A stretch of DNA of 64,000 nt, taken from Dipteris shenzhenensis. Lineage: Eukaryota; Polypodiophyta; Polypodiopsida; Gleicheniales. Under the pieces are notes generated by a model that made no database searches, was not told the DNA's origin, and was given only the letters and a program-made list of their open reading frames with translations. Where the stretch lies: the NCBI GenBank assembly GCA_047967505.1, contig CM106538.1; one strand, 5' to 3'. This document shows, one piece after another, positions 1-9,550 of the stretch (the stretch's first letter is position 1; each line of letters begins with the position of its first letter). The position numbers and the translations under genes are program-made.

Positions 1-465
1 ATATCACTAGCAACACTCAGCAAATGGAATGTGTATCAGCTTGATGTCAAGAATGTATTTCTCAATGGTTATCTAGATGAGGAAGTCTACATGAGGTCTA
101 CATGCAACAACCAGTAGGTTATGTTGAACCAGGAAAGGAGAATAAGGTTTTCCACCTCAAGAAAAGTCTCTATGGCTTAAAACAAGCCCCCAAAAGTTGG
201 TACAGTAGAATTGACAAATATTTTGCTGATCTGGGATACATGAAGTCCAATGCAGATCATACTCTCTACTACAAAGTTCAAGGGGAAGACATTACTATTG
301 CACTTTTGTACATAGATGACCTGATTGTGACAGGAAGCAAGGATAGCTTCATCAAAAAATGGAAACAAGACTTATCTACAAAGTTCAACATGAAAGATCT
401 TGGACTTATGCACTATTGTCTTAGAATTGAGTTCTGGAGAGATTCAGATAGCACATTGATGAGTC
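1..465 (+). pseudogene. Ty1-copia reverse transcriptase remnant
   Basis: This is part of the reverse transcriptase of a Ty1-copia retrotransposon, which copies element RNA to DNA in virus-like particles. The first frame reads the QLDVKNVFLNGYLDEEVYM block, then shifts frame, and the second frame reads SLYGLKQAPKSWY and the catalytic YIDDLIVTG motif (near 311-334). These are the canonical copia RT blocks. The frame break lies at an 11-bp near-perfect tandem duplication (83-93 and 94-104) that moves the frame by two, exactly as observed. The open stretch ends after LGLMHYCLRIEFW. The window edge cuts the 5' side, and the 3' side abuts an integrase piece in the opposite orientation, so this is a rearranged fragment rather than an element. 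Family assignment is secure from the motifs; activity is excluded. Confidence 0.9.
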
Positions 466-469
466 AGCT

Positions 470-861
470 TGTATGCTTTTCTTTCTTCACTTAAGCCAAC
501 CATGATGCATTTTCGTGACTTTGCATCCAATTTTCTTCGATGATCATCATGTACGTGGGCATATGCTATGCAACCAAATATGTGGAGATGCCCAATGTGT
601 GGCTTGTGTCTAGTGAATGCTTCATAGGGATTCATACCCTGTATTAGTTCGATAGGAAGCCGATTAATCAAGTAGTTAGCTATAGCTATTGCTTCTACCC
701 AATACTGATTTGAAAGATGATTTTCACTAAGCATTGCTCCAGCACTGTCTACTAAAGTCTCATTCTTCCTTTTAGCTCGTGCATTCTACTGAGGAGTATC
801 TGCACATGTGAATTGTCTTCGAATGCCGTGATTTTTGCAAAAGTTCATGAATGCTGAAGAC
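470..861 (-). pseudogene. Ty1-copia integrase fragment
   Basis: Read on the minus strand, this encodes the C-terminal half of a copia integrase core and its following region. It carries HGIRRQFTCADTPQ, then an in-frame stop where the family has Q or N (TPQQN), then NARAKRKNETLVDSAGAML, followed by YWVEAIAIANYLINRLP and HLHIFGCIAYAHV. Integrase inserts the cDNA copy into chromosomal DNA. The orientation is opposite to the RT remnant on its left, so the two do not belong to one collinear element. The stop codon and the truncation at both ends make it a relic. Confidence 0.85.
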
Positions 862-904
862 TTGACGTGGCAGTCGGTGATGATGTGGCAGATAGGATTG
901 ACAC

Positions 905-1375
905 GTGGCAATTTTGAGACGCTTATCTACCACATGGCACTATGCAGGGCATGTGCATAGTAGGAGATCCACTTCTGGTTATGTGTTCACCTTTGCAAGT
1001 GGTGCAGTGTCGTGGATGTCTTGCACACAGAAGTGTGTTGCTTTGTCTACCACAGAGGCTGAGTATGTTGCAGCCACAGAGGGTTGCAAGGAGGCTATAT
1101 GGCTTGATTGGCTAGTGGGGGATTTGGGAATTCATATAGGTGTAGCAGCATTGCATAGTGATTCCATGAGTGCTATTCAGCTAGCACGGAATCCAGTCTT
1201 TCATGCAAAGACCAAACACATTGAGGTCAGGTACCATTTCATCAGGGAGGTACTTGAGGACAAGCGCATAGAGCTTGTCAAGGTTTATACAGATGATAAC
1301 CCTACAGATATGCTGACGAAGAGTCTACCTAGTCAACGGTTTGAGTATTGTCATGCATTGATGGGCATTGGATAG
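905..1375 (+). pseudogene. Ty1-copia RNase H, 3' end of pol
   Basis: This is the RNase H domain that closes a copia pol polyprotein and degrades RNA in RNA:DNA hybrids during reverse transcription. Visible blocks in order are SRRSTSGYVFTFASGAVSWMS, ALSTTEAEYVAATEGCKEAIW, HSDSMSAIQLARNPVFHAKTK and HIEVRYHFIREV, ending in the usual TDMLTKSLP tail before the stop at 1373-1375. Recognisable homology starts near 935; the first dozen residues of the open frame look unrelated. It is followed by a polypurine tract and an LTR in the same orientation, so this is the 3' end of one plus-strand element. Everything upstream of RNase H is missing. Confidence 0.88.
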
Positions 1376-1418
1376 TATGCTCACTGGTTGTTCCCCCTTA
1401 AAGGCACATTGTCCTTTA

Positions 1419-1428
1419 AGTGGGAGGT
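1419..1428 (+). other. Polypurine tract before LTR
   Basis: The AAGTGGGAGG run directly before TGTGGGGG matches the plant copia polypurine tract position, where plus-strand DNA synthesis is primed. The same tract precedes the second copy at 4028. Confidence 0.6.
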
Positions 1429-1598
1429 TGTGGGGGTTAAAGGTCACTGTGCCTTTACCCCGGTTATGTACAATACTCAAAAACATATATAAATGAATGA
1501 AAAAGAAGATTAGGGTGTTCTGCACCCACCAAAACTTGTGTGGCTCTCTGCTTCTCTCTCTCCCTCTTCTGTTCTTGCTTCCGTTGAGAGCACTCTCA
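1429..1598 (+). mobile_element. Short copia LTR, copy 1 (170 bp)
   Basis: The LTR begins TGTGGGGGTT and ends GAGAGCACTCTCA, giving TG...CA termini. Its boundaries are supported by a second copy at 4028-4198 that stays alignable to the same CA end and then diverges. A TATA-like ACATATATAAATG lies near 1484. It is the 3' LTR of the element whose RNase H ends at 1375. It sits inside a minus-strand copia gag gene, which resumes at 1599, so the element is nested. Confidence 0.75.
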
Positions 1599-1786
1599 GG
1601 TGCTGTGAAAACACATGGAGTAGAGCTACTGGTGGCTGGATTGTCCAATGGTCTAGGTGTAGACCCATCGACATACTCCCATTTTTCCTAAAGCACAAGA
1701 ATGGTCTCGATTTGGTATTTCCATGTACCGTAATTGGAGTTGTCTAACTTAGCAGATGTCTCCACATTGAGGTTGCTAGTCGACAT
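1599..1786 (-). pseudogene. Ty1-copia gag N-terminus, interrupted
   Basis: On the minus strand an ATG at 1784-1786 opens a copia gag reading MSTSNLNVETSAKLDNSNYG followed by TWKYQIETILVL. The LDxSNYxTWK block is the hallmark N-terminal motif of plant copia gag (UBN2/DUF4219-type). A TAG interrupts it, then EKWEYVDGSTPRPLDNPATSS continues to 1599, where the plus-strand LTR cuts it. Gag forms the virus-like particle. It lies downstream of the minus-strand LTR at 2557, a 5'-LTR-to-gag arrangement, although a pol 3' end also feeds that same LTR. Confidence 0.75.
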
Positions 1787-2045
1787 GGTGCAAGAAATGT
1801 ACTCAAAAGTATTGTGAAGATCTCTGTATGAATCAACTGCAAATACATTGAATATGCCAAGTGAAATCTCTGTACCGTCGGTGAAGATAGAACTATGGTA
1901 TACAAAATCTGATCTGTATTACAAGGCTTGTGGCAATGATGCTAGGAATAGCCTGTAAGAAAATAATACGACGTCTATGCTCAACAGATAATAGGATCTC
2001 GCACGCAAGAGAGAAAACAAGATAGTATGGAGAATCAAAAATTTG

Positions 2046-2557
2046 ATTACTGTAGAACTGATACAATAGATGGCACTGCCTCCCAACCGTGTGCTCCTAT
2101 GAAAGAAGCTTCGATGGTGTTCTAGAAATAGTAGAAGATGGAGGTTGGATGCTAAGGAATCATGGTTGTTGTAGCTAGTGATGAAATGGGCTTCATGGGC
2201 TTGCTCTTATATAGCTACCAGTCATAGTGGGTTAGGCTCAATTGGGTGACTGACCCAGTCCACCCAAAATGGTCGCACAACCCGAGAGTGGGCTGCCCCA
2301 GGAAATGCTCCATCTACCCTCAGTGTGGTCAGTCAAGGGATGCCTTCCTGCACTTGCATGTAGCCTAGTTGGCAGTGTGCCAACTCTATCTGAAGCCATC
2401 CAGCCATCAGGCCACACATGGGCCCCATCTGGTGTCCAAACTAGCACCTATCGGATAACCGAGCTACTCAAATGCCTTTTCCTCATATGGGGGGCTTACA
2501 AGTAGAGTTATCTGGCTCCCACGTAGCTACACAAGAGTGGAGCATTGATATCTAACA
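2046..2557 (-). mobile_element. Copia LTR (minus), left boundary uncertain
   Basis: On the minus strand the LTR starts TGTTAGATATCAATGCTCC, directly after a pure-G polypurine run that follows the RNase H tail. A TATA box GCTATATAAG lies at 2205-2214 in the right place for transcription towards the gag start at 1786. The 3' end of the LTR is not clear; a weak primer-site-like TTGTATCAG occurs near 2060-2071, and I used it only as a provisional boundary. The segment between 1787 and 2046 would then be untranslated leader. Confidence 0.55.
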
Positions 2558-2558
2558 C

Positions 2559-3023
2559 CCCCCCTCAATGTCCATCCGCAAGTGAACTTCCTTTTTTGGC
2601 CCAATGCCAAGTCGATGAAGATGCCTCTCTAGCAAGTCTCTTCCAAGAGCCTTCATGAAGATGTCCGCAGCATTCTCTGTAGTTGGACAGTACACCAAAT
2701 CGACCTCTCCATCCATGATGAGCTCGGTACAAAGTGATATTGAATCTCAATGTGTTTTGTGCGAGCGTGGAACACCGGGTTCTTTGCAATCGCCATGCAA
2801 CTCTAATTGTCACATGATAACTACATAGGCTTGTTCTGCACTACACCCATGTCCCCCAAACTCCTCCTCAACCACACTGCCTCGCATGAAGAAAAGCATG
2901 CAGATTTGAACTCGGCCTCGGTAGAAGAAAGAGCAATTGTGGGTTGCTTCTTGCTGACCCATGACACAACTCCAGATCCAAGTGAGAAATAGTACCTTGT
3001 CATTGCTCTCTTGCTGTCCACGT
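2559..3023 (-). pseudogene. Ty1-copia RNase H (element B)
   Basis: This is the minus-strand RNase H end of a second copia element. It reads DVDSKRAMTRYYFSLGSGVV, then SWVSKKQPTIALSSTEAEF, then AKNPVFHARTKHIEIQYHFV, shifts frame, and finishes with DGEVDLVYCPTTENAADIFM and KALGRDLLERHLHRLGIG. The frameshift and in-frame stop show it is dead. Its 3' side runs into a polypurine tract and the LTR at 2557. Its 5' side is interrupted at 3023 by another LTR, which places element A inside element B. Confidence 0.82.
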
Positions 3024-3376
3024 TGTGAAGATAGTGGGACAGAAGGAAGGATTCTCACTTGCGGCTTTCTCACATACACAATGGGGGAATACACACAAAG
3101 GTGGAGGCTGAAAAATAGTTTTCCTCTTCTTAGTTGTGAAAGCCAAAGAAACTCTAGTACAAAGAAATAGAAGAACCCTATATGCGGGTCTCAAACCAAA
3201 CTCAGCTAACTAAGGTGGCATACTAGCTTAGCCATGAACTAGAGTACATAAGGATAGCTGTCATCCAGCTATTATTCATGGGCAATGTACCAACCGCATC
3301 TGCAGCTAACAAGTCGGTGACATAAATGCACAATGGTCACCTTGGCATATCACGAGTGGAACTCGATACCTCAACA
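3024..3376 (-). mobile_element. Copia LTR (element A 3' LTR, 353 bp)
   Basis: On the minus strand the LTR runs from TGTTGAGGTATCGAG at 3376 to CTTCACA at 3024. The purine tract CTCGAGGGGGAG lies just upstream of it on that strand. A closely similar solo copy at 7032-7389 defines both boundaries independently. It is the 3' LTR of the element whose RNase H lies at 3380-3972. Confidence 0.75.
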
Positions 3377-3972
3377 CTCCCCCTCGAGCTCAATCCCAAT
3401 TCCTGCACACCAAGCAGGTCTCTAAACTTGCGCAGCTTCTCTGCGCCCAATGCCTTCATGCATATGTCAGCTACCTGATCCTCTGTGCTAACATAAACTA
3501 GATCAATAAGACCTAGTAAAACCTTCTCCCACACATAGTGATAATGTACCTCAATGTGCTTTGTTCTAGCATGATAGACTGGTTTATTTGCCAAGTGTAT
3601 ACTACTCATGTTGTCACAATAAATGACAATTGGCCCATCTATAGATTGATGCATATCATAAAGTAGCTTATGCAACAAAGCTACCTCACATGTAGCCATT
3701 GTTGCACCCCTATACTCAGCCTCTGTGCTTGACAAGGCAACTGTAGGCTATTTCTTGATGCTCCAAGCGACTGCAACACTCCCAAAAGAGAACACATATC
3801 CACTGGTAGATCATCTATCTGAAATACTACCAGCCCAATCAGCATCAGTGTATCCATGCAACTGTATCTGAACCCCAGCCTCATAAAATAGTCCATACTG
3901 CAATGTGGACTTCACATACTTAAGTATGCGTCTAGCCGCATCCAAATGCGGTTTCCTTGGAGCCTGCATAAA
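3377..3972 (-). pseudogene. Ty1-copia RNase H (element A)
   Basis: The minus strand encodes the C-terminal pol segment RILKYVKSTLQYGLF, then LHGYTDADWAG, ISDRSTSGYVFSFGSVAVAW, a stop, ALSSTEAEYRGATMA, YCDNMSSIHLANKPVYHARTK and HIEVHYHYV, ending near the polypurine tract at 3377-3388. This is the RNase H domain with the conserved D, E and D positions visible. One stop in the SWSIKK*PT block breaks it. The 5' side is cut at about 3973 by the 3' end of the short-LTR family. Together with the LTR at 3024-3376 it is the 3' third of a copia element. Confidence 0.85.
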
Positions 3973-3976
3973 CTGA

Positions 3977-4198
3977 TGCTCACTGGTTGTTCTCCCTTAA
4001 AGGCACATTGTCCTTTAAGTGGGAGGTTGTGGGGGTTAAAGGTCACTGTGCCTTTACCCCGGTTATGTACAATACTCAAACACATATATAAATGAATGAA
4101 AAAGAAGATTAGGGTGGTTCTGCACCCACCAAAACTTGTGGCTCTCTGTCTCTCTCTCTCTCCTTCTTCTGTTCTTGCTTCCGTTGAGAGCACTCTCA
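3977..4198 (+). mobile_element. Short copia LTR family, copy 2 (with 51 bp of 3' internal end)
   Basis: This is a second copy of the sequence at 1378-1598. It starts abruptly at TGCTCACTGG, just after the pol stop position in copy 1, includes the polypurine tract, and carries the LTR at 4028-4198 ending CACTCTCA. No target-site duplication is visible. It separates the element A RNase H on its left from DUF7869-type coding sequence on its right, whose 5' half is absent at this locus. Confidence 0.7.
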
Positions 4199-5924
4199 TT
4201 CTCATACTTTGTATACTCTTTGGAAGAAGAACTTTGGATATGTTAAAATCCCAAGGAGGCAAAAAATGTCAAAGTGCAATGTCTGTGATGATTTAAAGTG
4301 AGCGATTGAGAGTGTAACATGTCCAAATCAAAGGGAATTATACAAAAAAAACCGAAAATCTCATCATGACCTTATTCGACATTTCAGACAAAAATATGCA
4401 TCTTGGAAGGAGCAAGCTATTTCGCATCCCGATGACTACATGTGCCTTATTGTAGATGGCATGGATCAGAATACAACAACATTGCCTCGTTTTGTTGCCA
4501 CTCCACCTAGATTACAAGGAAAGCACTTTCTAAAGACACATCTATGTGGAGTGTTAGTGCATGGAATTAAGTTCTTTGCAAATATATGGATTGATTTCTT
4601 GCATCTACATGATAGCAATCAAGTTGTAGCATCTATTATGAAGGCAATTTGCAATATACATGCAGAAAAAGGTCGCCTACCACTGACTTTGAGAATACAA
4701 GCTGATAATTGTTGGCGAGAAAATAAGAATGTACTCATGTATGCATTCTACTCCATGCTAGTTGCTCATCGAATCTTCAATGAGGTCGAATGTGGATTTT
4801 TGTATGTTGGGCATACACATGAGGATATCGATCAGGTTTTTAGCATAGTCTCAAGGGAGCTTAAATGCAAGGATGTGGAGACAATAGATGACTTGGTAAG
4901 AAGATGTGGCAGGCAAGTTGGTGGTCATAAGGAAAGTACAATATGTGAGAGGCTCGAAAGAATGTATGATTGGAAGAGCTTCATTCTACCTTTCATACAA
5001 ACGAGTGAAGATGCATTGACAGGTCATACCAATCCACACTACTTTCGTTTTTTTTTTAAAGATGAAAAACCTGTAATGCAATGGCAACAGTATTCTCATG
5101 ATACACAATGGGAACCTGAAGAACCTTACAGTTTCTTAACTTTAATTCCCAGCAAGGAAAGGTATCCAACATGGGCTCCTATACAAGAATTCAATGAGAG
5201 GTCTAACTGTGAAATAGAAGGATTAAAAGCATTTATTACATACAAAGAGGAAATGCTCCAGAGATATCCTGATTCGAAGCCTACTTGGAGAGAACACACT
5301 ACCACTGGAATTAACAAGACACGAAATTTAATAAAGGACCTTGAGAGAATGCAAGGCTCAAAGGATGTCAAGGAAGAATGCAATATGTTTTGGCCAAATG
5401 TTCATAACGATTTGCGCCCAACTCCAGTCTTTGAAAATGAATTTGTATCATTACTCCCATGTCCATATTGTGGACCAAAGAAGAGAGAGTTTATGCCACA
5501 AGTAGATATAGAGGTCGATTGTTTTGTTGTGGTTCGGCCATCAGATGATGAATATGAGAATGTGAAGTTTTGGGTTGCAAAAGTAGTTGATGTGCAAAGA
5601 GATGACCAAGGGAGAGCTACAACATTTATAGCGGTATGGTATGAGCCAAAGGCCAGGAAGGAAAATATGGATAATAACACATTGTATACTAATTGTATAA
5701 TGAAGGAATGGGTCCCAAATGATGAAGCGGTCTCTCAAGTTTCAACGGAGACAATCATAGTGTCTTGGCATTCAAGGGCAAAGAAATCAAAGAAGCGCAT
5801 GGGATATGAGGTAGAAGGAAAAATAAAAATACCACATCAAACTATTTTGCATATACACGAATTTTTAAGGATGCTCGCCATGGAGGAAGTAGAAGGAGAC
5901 AGCGCAAATGAAGAATGTCCATGA
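4199..5924 (+). pseudogene. DUF7869-type plant repeat gene, C-terminal half
   Basis: The coding sequence enters at the LTR boundary, in frame with HTLYTLWKKNFGYVKIPRR, MSKCNVCDDLK, a TGA stop, then IRHFRQKYASWKEQAISHPD. From there to the stop at 5922-5924 it is open for about 500 residues. The core DGMDQNTTTLPRF, LRIQADNCWRENKN and GFLYVGHTHEDIDQVFS matches my recollection of plant DUF7869 proteins, a transposase-like repeat family of unproven function. A cysteine pair CPYCG and a C-terminal VKFWVAKVVDVQRDD...AVWYEPK module follow. The 5' half is missing, replaced by the copia LTR. One stop plus the truncation make it a pseudogene despite the long open frame. The matching N-terminal half lies on the other strand at 20.1-21.9 kb, and a C-terminal paralogue at 47.6-48.2 kb. 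Confidence 0.7.
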
Positions 5925-6055
5925 TTAAAGCTTTGTATTGAAGTCCATTGAAGGATTTTATTTGGGTACTAGGCAAGAAGCCAATCCAAGATAATTATAA
6001 TCAGATTCATCACCTCCTATGTCAAATGAGAGTCAAAATATGCACTGGATGTTGC

Positions 6056-6432
6056 CAAGACAATAGGGAGTTAATGCAGATGGCACCTGGCAAGGGACTA
6101 TCACATTGAGCAATAAGACAATAGGGAGTCAATGAACCCAAGGGGCAAGGCTTGGCAAGACAACTTGTGGGAGTTAATGCAGATGGCACCTGTATTTTGC
6201 ATTGAATGTCACCCAAGGGTCAAGGCTTGGCAAGACAATAGGGAGTTAATGTAGATGGCACCTGGCAAGGGACTATCACATTGAGCAATAAGACAATGGG
6301 GAGTCAATGCACCCAAGGGGCAAGGCTTGGCAAGACAAGTGGGAGTCAAATTATGCAGATGGCACCTGGCAAGGGACTGTCGTGACATTGAGCAATAAGA
6401 CAATGGGGAGTCAAATTATGCAGATGACACGA
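6056..6432. repeat. 100-bp minisatellite, about 4 copies
   Basis: Units starting CAAGACAATAGGGAGT recur at about 6056, 6156, 6231 and 6331. Units 1 and 3 are each 100 bp and nearly identical; unit 2 is internally deleted and unit 4 diverged. Each carries ATGCAGATGGCACCTGG and ACATTGAGCAATAAGAC. It starts 130 bp after the DUF7869-type stop codon. Confidence 0.85.
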
Positions 6433-7031
6433 ATTGAGGCTCTTTAAGAGCAACAATTTAAATTGTAAACATATGTTCAATCTATATCATTTTGGATATA
6501 AAAACTCTAGCTGAGAGCAACATCTCTCAATGTAATCATATAATAATAGCTATAATTGCTATTATACCTCTTTGGTTCAATACAAAACTTGGGTCTTATG
6601 GCATCATGTCTTTTTTCTATTTATTAAAAGTTTTAAAAATTTTGTGCATATTGCGAGTGACAATGTCATTTTCATGAAATATTTAAGTCTCCTTTCATGG
6701 ATTTATAAATTTATCACGTTAAGGAAAAACGTCAAGGAAAAATATTAAAAATAATTAAATTAACAAATAACTTAGATATAGCTAGAATTTCTAATACAGG
6801 ATTATTTCAAATTCTTGCATGTTGGTGCAAAAGTATAGATTGAAAAAACAATATTTTTATGTGAATATGATAGTGCCACAAAGTGAACTTTTGATTTGGG
6901 AAGAATATTTTCAGAAAGTAAAATTTTGATTCGGGAAGGATATTTTCACAAAGTAAAGTTTTCATTTGGGAAGGATTTTTGGGCTTCATCCAAAAACAAC
7001 ACAAAAAGTCCAAAATTAATGAAATAGGTGT
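6433..7031. other. AT-rich intergenic stretch with a 35-bp triplicate
   Basis: I see no gene here. From about 6878 to 6983 three tandem ~35-bp units of the form AAAGTAAAATTTTGATT plus GGGAAGGATATTTTCA occur. The rest is AT-rich with no recognisable motif. Confidence 0.5.
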
Positions 7032-7389
7032 TGTGAAGAGAGTGGGAGAGAAGTAAGGAGTCTCACTTGCAGCTTTCTCACATACACAATGGGGGAATAC
7101 ACACAAAGGTGGAGGCTGAAAACAGTTTTCCTCTTCTTAATTGTGAAATCCAAAAGAACTCTCTCTTAATACAAAAGGAATAGGTGAACCCTATATGTGG
7201 GTCTCAAACCAAACTCAGCTAATCTAGGTAGCATACTAACTGAGCCACTAACTACAGTACATAAAGATATTTGTCATCCAGCTATTATTCATGGGCGGTG
7301 TACCAACCACATCTGCGGCTAACAAGTCGGTGACATAAATGCACAACGGTCACCCTGGCATATCATGAGTAGAGCTCGATATCTCAACA
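7032..7389 (-). mobile_element. Solo copia LTR (358 bp)
   Basis: This copy of the 3024-3376 LTR has no polypurine tract, RNase H or primer site on either side, so it is a solo LTR, the usual product of recombination between two LTRs. On the minus strand it starts TGTTGAGATATCGAGC and ends CTTCACA. A 5-bp target duplication is not clear, so one edge may be a few bases off. Confidence 0.75.
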
Positions 7390-7398
7390 TAGAGTTTT

Positions 7399-9258
7399 TT
7401 GCTAAAAAACACAATTTCAGTGTATTTAACTAGAAAGAAGACATATCGCTTTTTTTTACAAAGAGGAGCTAACCATCCAAGTGATACAGGTGATGCATCA
7501 AGACCTGTCAGGATGACCATTGACCTCTTAGCTTATGCTGTAAGGGAGGAGGAATCTCCTGGTAAGAATTTCTTTATGAGTGCTTATGTTTCTTTTTAGC
7601 ATTATATATGCAGGACTCAATTTTAATTTTGTATGATGCAATCAAAAAAAGAAATGCCAATGACAAGAGTTCAGACAAAGGTGGATAGAAAGTTGTTGAG
7701 GGGAAGGAGGAGGAAAAGAAGTCACCCCAATTGCAGCTCTTTGAATTTCCACAAAAGTCACAAATACCATGAGATGTTCAATAAGGAGATGATTTGCAGT
7801 CTCTTCTAACATAGCACAAGTATGAATCCTTCCACAAGCTGACAGTTGAAGGATCAAAAGTTGTCAACAGTAAAACTTTTGTACATATCAAGGACATTAC
7901 CGCAAATGATAGGATGAGGTATCAAATGCACAAGCTATTTGATAGTTTTGAAGATTGCCACAAGGGAATCTTCATTGTACACAAGGGCAATTGTAGGATC
8001 ATACTTGAAGAGTCACTTGCATTTGCCATGTATGTACACTATGTTGATCGATCAGTTGAGGACACAAAGGATAGCAATGAGGAAGAGAACACAAAAGATA
8101 ATTCAGACCTACTAGAAGTGGAAGAGAAGATCGACCCAAAAGAGGAGGAGCTTGCAATTGTAGCATTGGACCTAGTGGCCTTAAAAAAGGAGACCCTAAG
8201 ATGTTGATGCTAAGAGCTCTGACCTCACAGTGCCCATTCTTCCCTCATTCAATATTGAGGGAAAAGATTATGTCTAGTTGTATGACATAAAATGCCTATT
8301 TAATTTGAGAGAAGATTATGTAGTTGCCCTTATTGCATAATCTTGCAGGATTGACAAGGAAGTAAGGATTGATGATGATCCTTTGTTAGAGATGGAGGAA
8401 AATTCAATCCTTCAGAAGCATTGTCCATCTATTTTGAGCAAGACAAAATGTATGAAGAGGTGGATGAGACAATCTTCTAGGAAACCCAAGCACAAATGAA
8501 CATCATAGCAAGCTTGGATATCACTCAGAGCTCTGAGGGGAAGGAGGAGATGGGTATCTCCTTGTTTAATGATAATATACTAGAGAAAGATGAGAATATT
8601 GAGGTAAGGCACCTTTCTTGAATTTGGAGTTTAGATATGCAATTTGATGGTCTCTTTTAAATCTAAGTGTGTTTTGCGTATGGCAGTTGTTCGTTGAAGA
8701 TGACACATGATTCCTCCTGAGGGTAGCTGGAAGTAGAATTCCTAGGCTTGGTAAACTATCAAGCCTTTCTCATTATATTAAAGACCTATCTGCTACAAAG
8801 ATACTGATTTTTAGCAAATTGCTTAGCAACTATGGAGTTGCTCTTACTTATTTTTTCAAGTGTTTGTCAAAATTTTTGGGTGGTCATCCTATATCGTGGC
8901 AAACAGATAAGATCATTTTGATAGAGAAGCGGTCTACTTTAATAATTTTTGCATGTTATACTGGAAAGCAAGGCTCAAGAGCTGGTTACTTTTTGACATA
9001 TACTGCCTGGGCACTAGCTTGTGATGTAAATGATCCCCTCTCCTTGGAAGCTTATGGAAAGCATAAGCTCATAAGGAATCGAGAGCCTTCTTTGGTGGCC
9101 CTTCCCGACAAAACAGATGAAGAGTAAACTGCGACCACAACAACTCTTGCACAAGATGAGAAGAGTTTGGTTGCTTTTCAGCTCAAGAAAAAAAGGTCTC
9201 CAATCAAAGTCATAAGAAGGATTCCAAGAAAATTTGGTAAACCATTAGAAGGATAGCC
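7399..9258 (+). pseudogene. Decayed intron-containing gene, function unknown
   Basis: I do not recognise this gene. Coding-like pieces occur in order. The first (7399-7561) ends MTIDLLAYAVREEESP at a GTAAGAA donor. A lysine/glutamate-rich piece from about 7640, with several stops, leads into KTFVHIKDITANDRMRYQMH, then SFEDCHKGIFIVHKGNCR, ending 8207. An acidic piece ends at a GTAAGG donor near 8610, and after a ~76-bp intron LFVEDDT(stop)FLLRVAGSRIP leads into LSNYGVALTYFFKCLSKFLG and WQTDKIILIEKRSTLIIFA, which stops at 9127. A basic tail KKKRSPIKVIRRIPRK follows to about 9258. Several stops make it a pseudogene. The 5' end is cut by the solo LTR. It may be transposon-derived. Confidence 0.4.
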
Positions 9259-9550
9259 TCTATGGCATTGTATATTTTACAAGATAGAAGTAGAATTGAA
9301 TTGTGAGAACACTGTCATTTTAGAATATCTTAGTTATGTTTATGTCTATTTGTGACAAAAACAATGCACATTTTGAAATAGAAATATTGTAGTAATTTCA
9401 AATATTTCAATGGTTGCATACAATGACTTCTTATGAATGAAAGATCCAAGTCTTGTTCATTGCAAAAAAAAAATTGTTACATTTAATGACACCTATTGAT
9501 GAACAAGGTTTAGCACTTAGCTTGTATCTACCCATTTGTGCTTTATAAAT
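9259..9550. other. AT-rich spacer
   Basis: I see nothing coding. The stretch separates the convergent 3' ends of the plus-strand gene at 7.4-9.3 kb and the minus-strand gene at 9.5-12.2 kb and probably holds their 3' untranslated regions. Confidence 0.4.
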
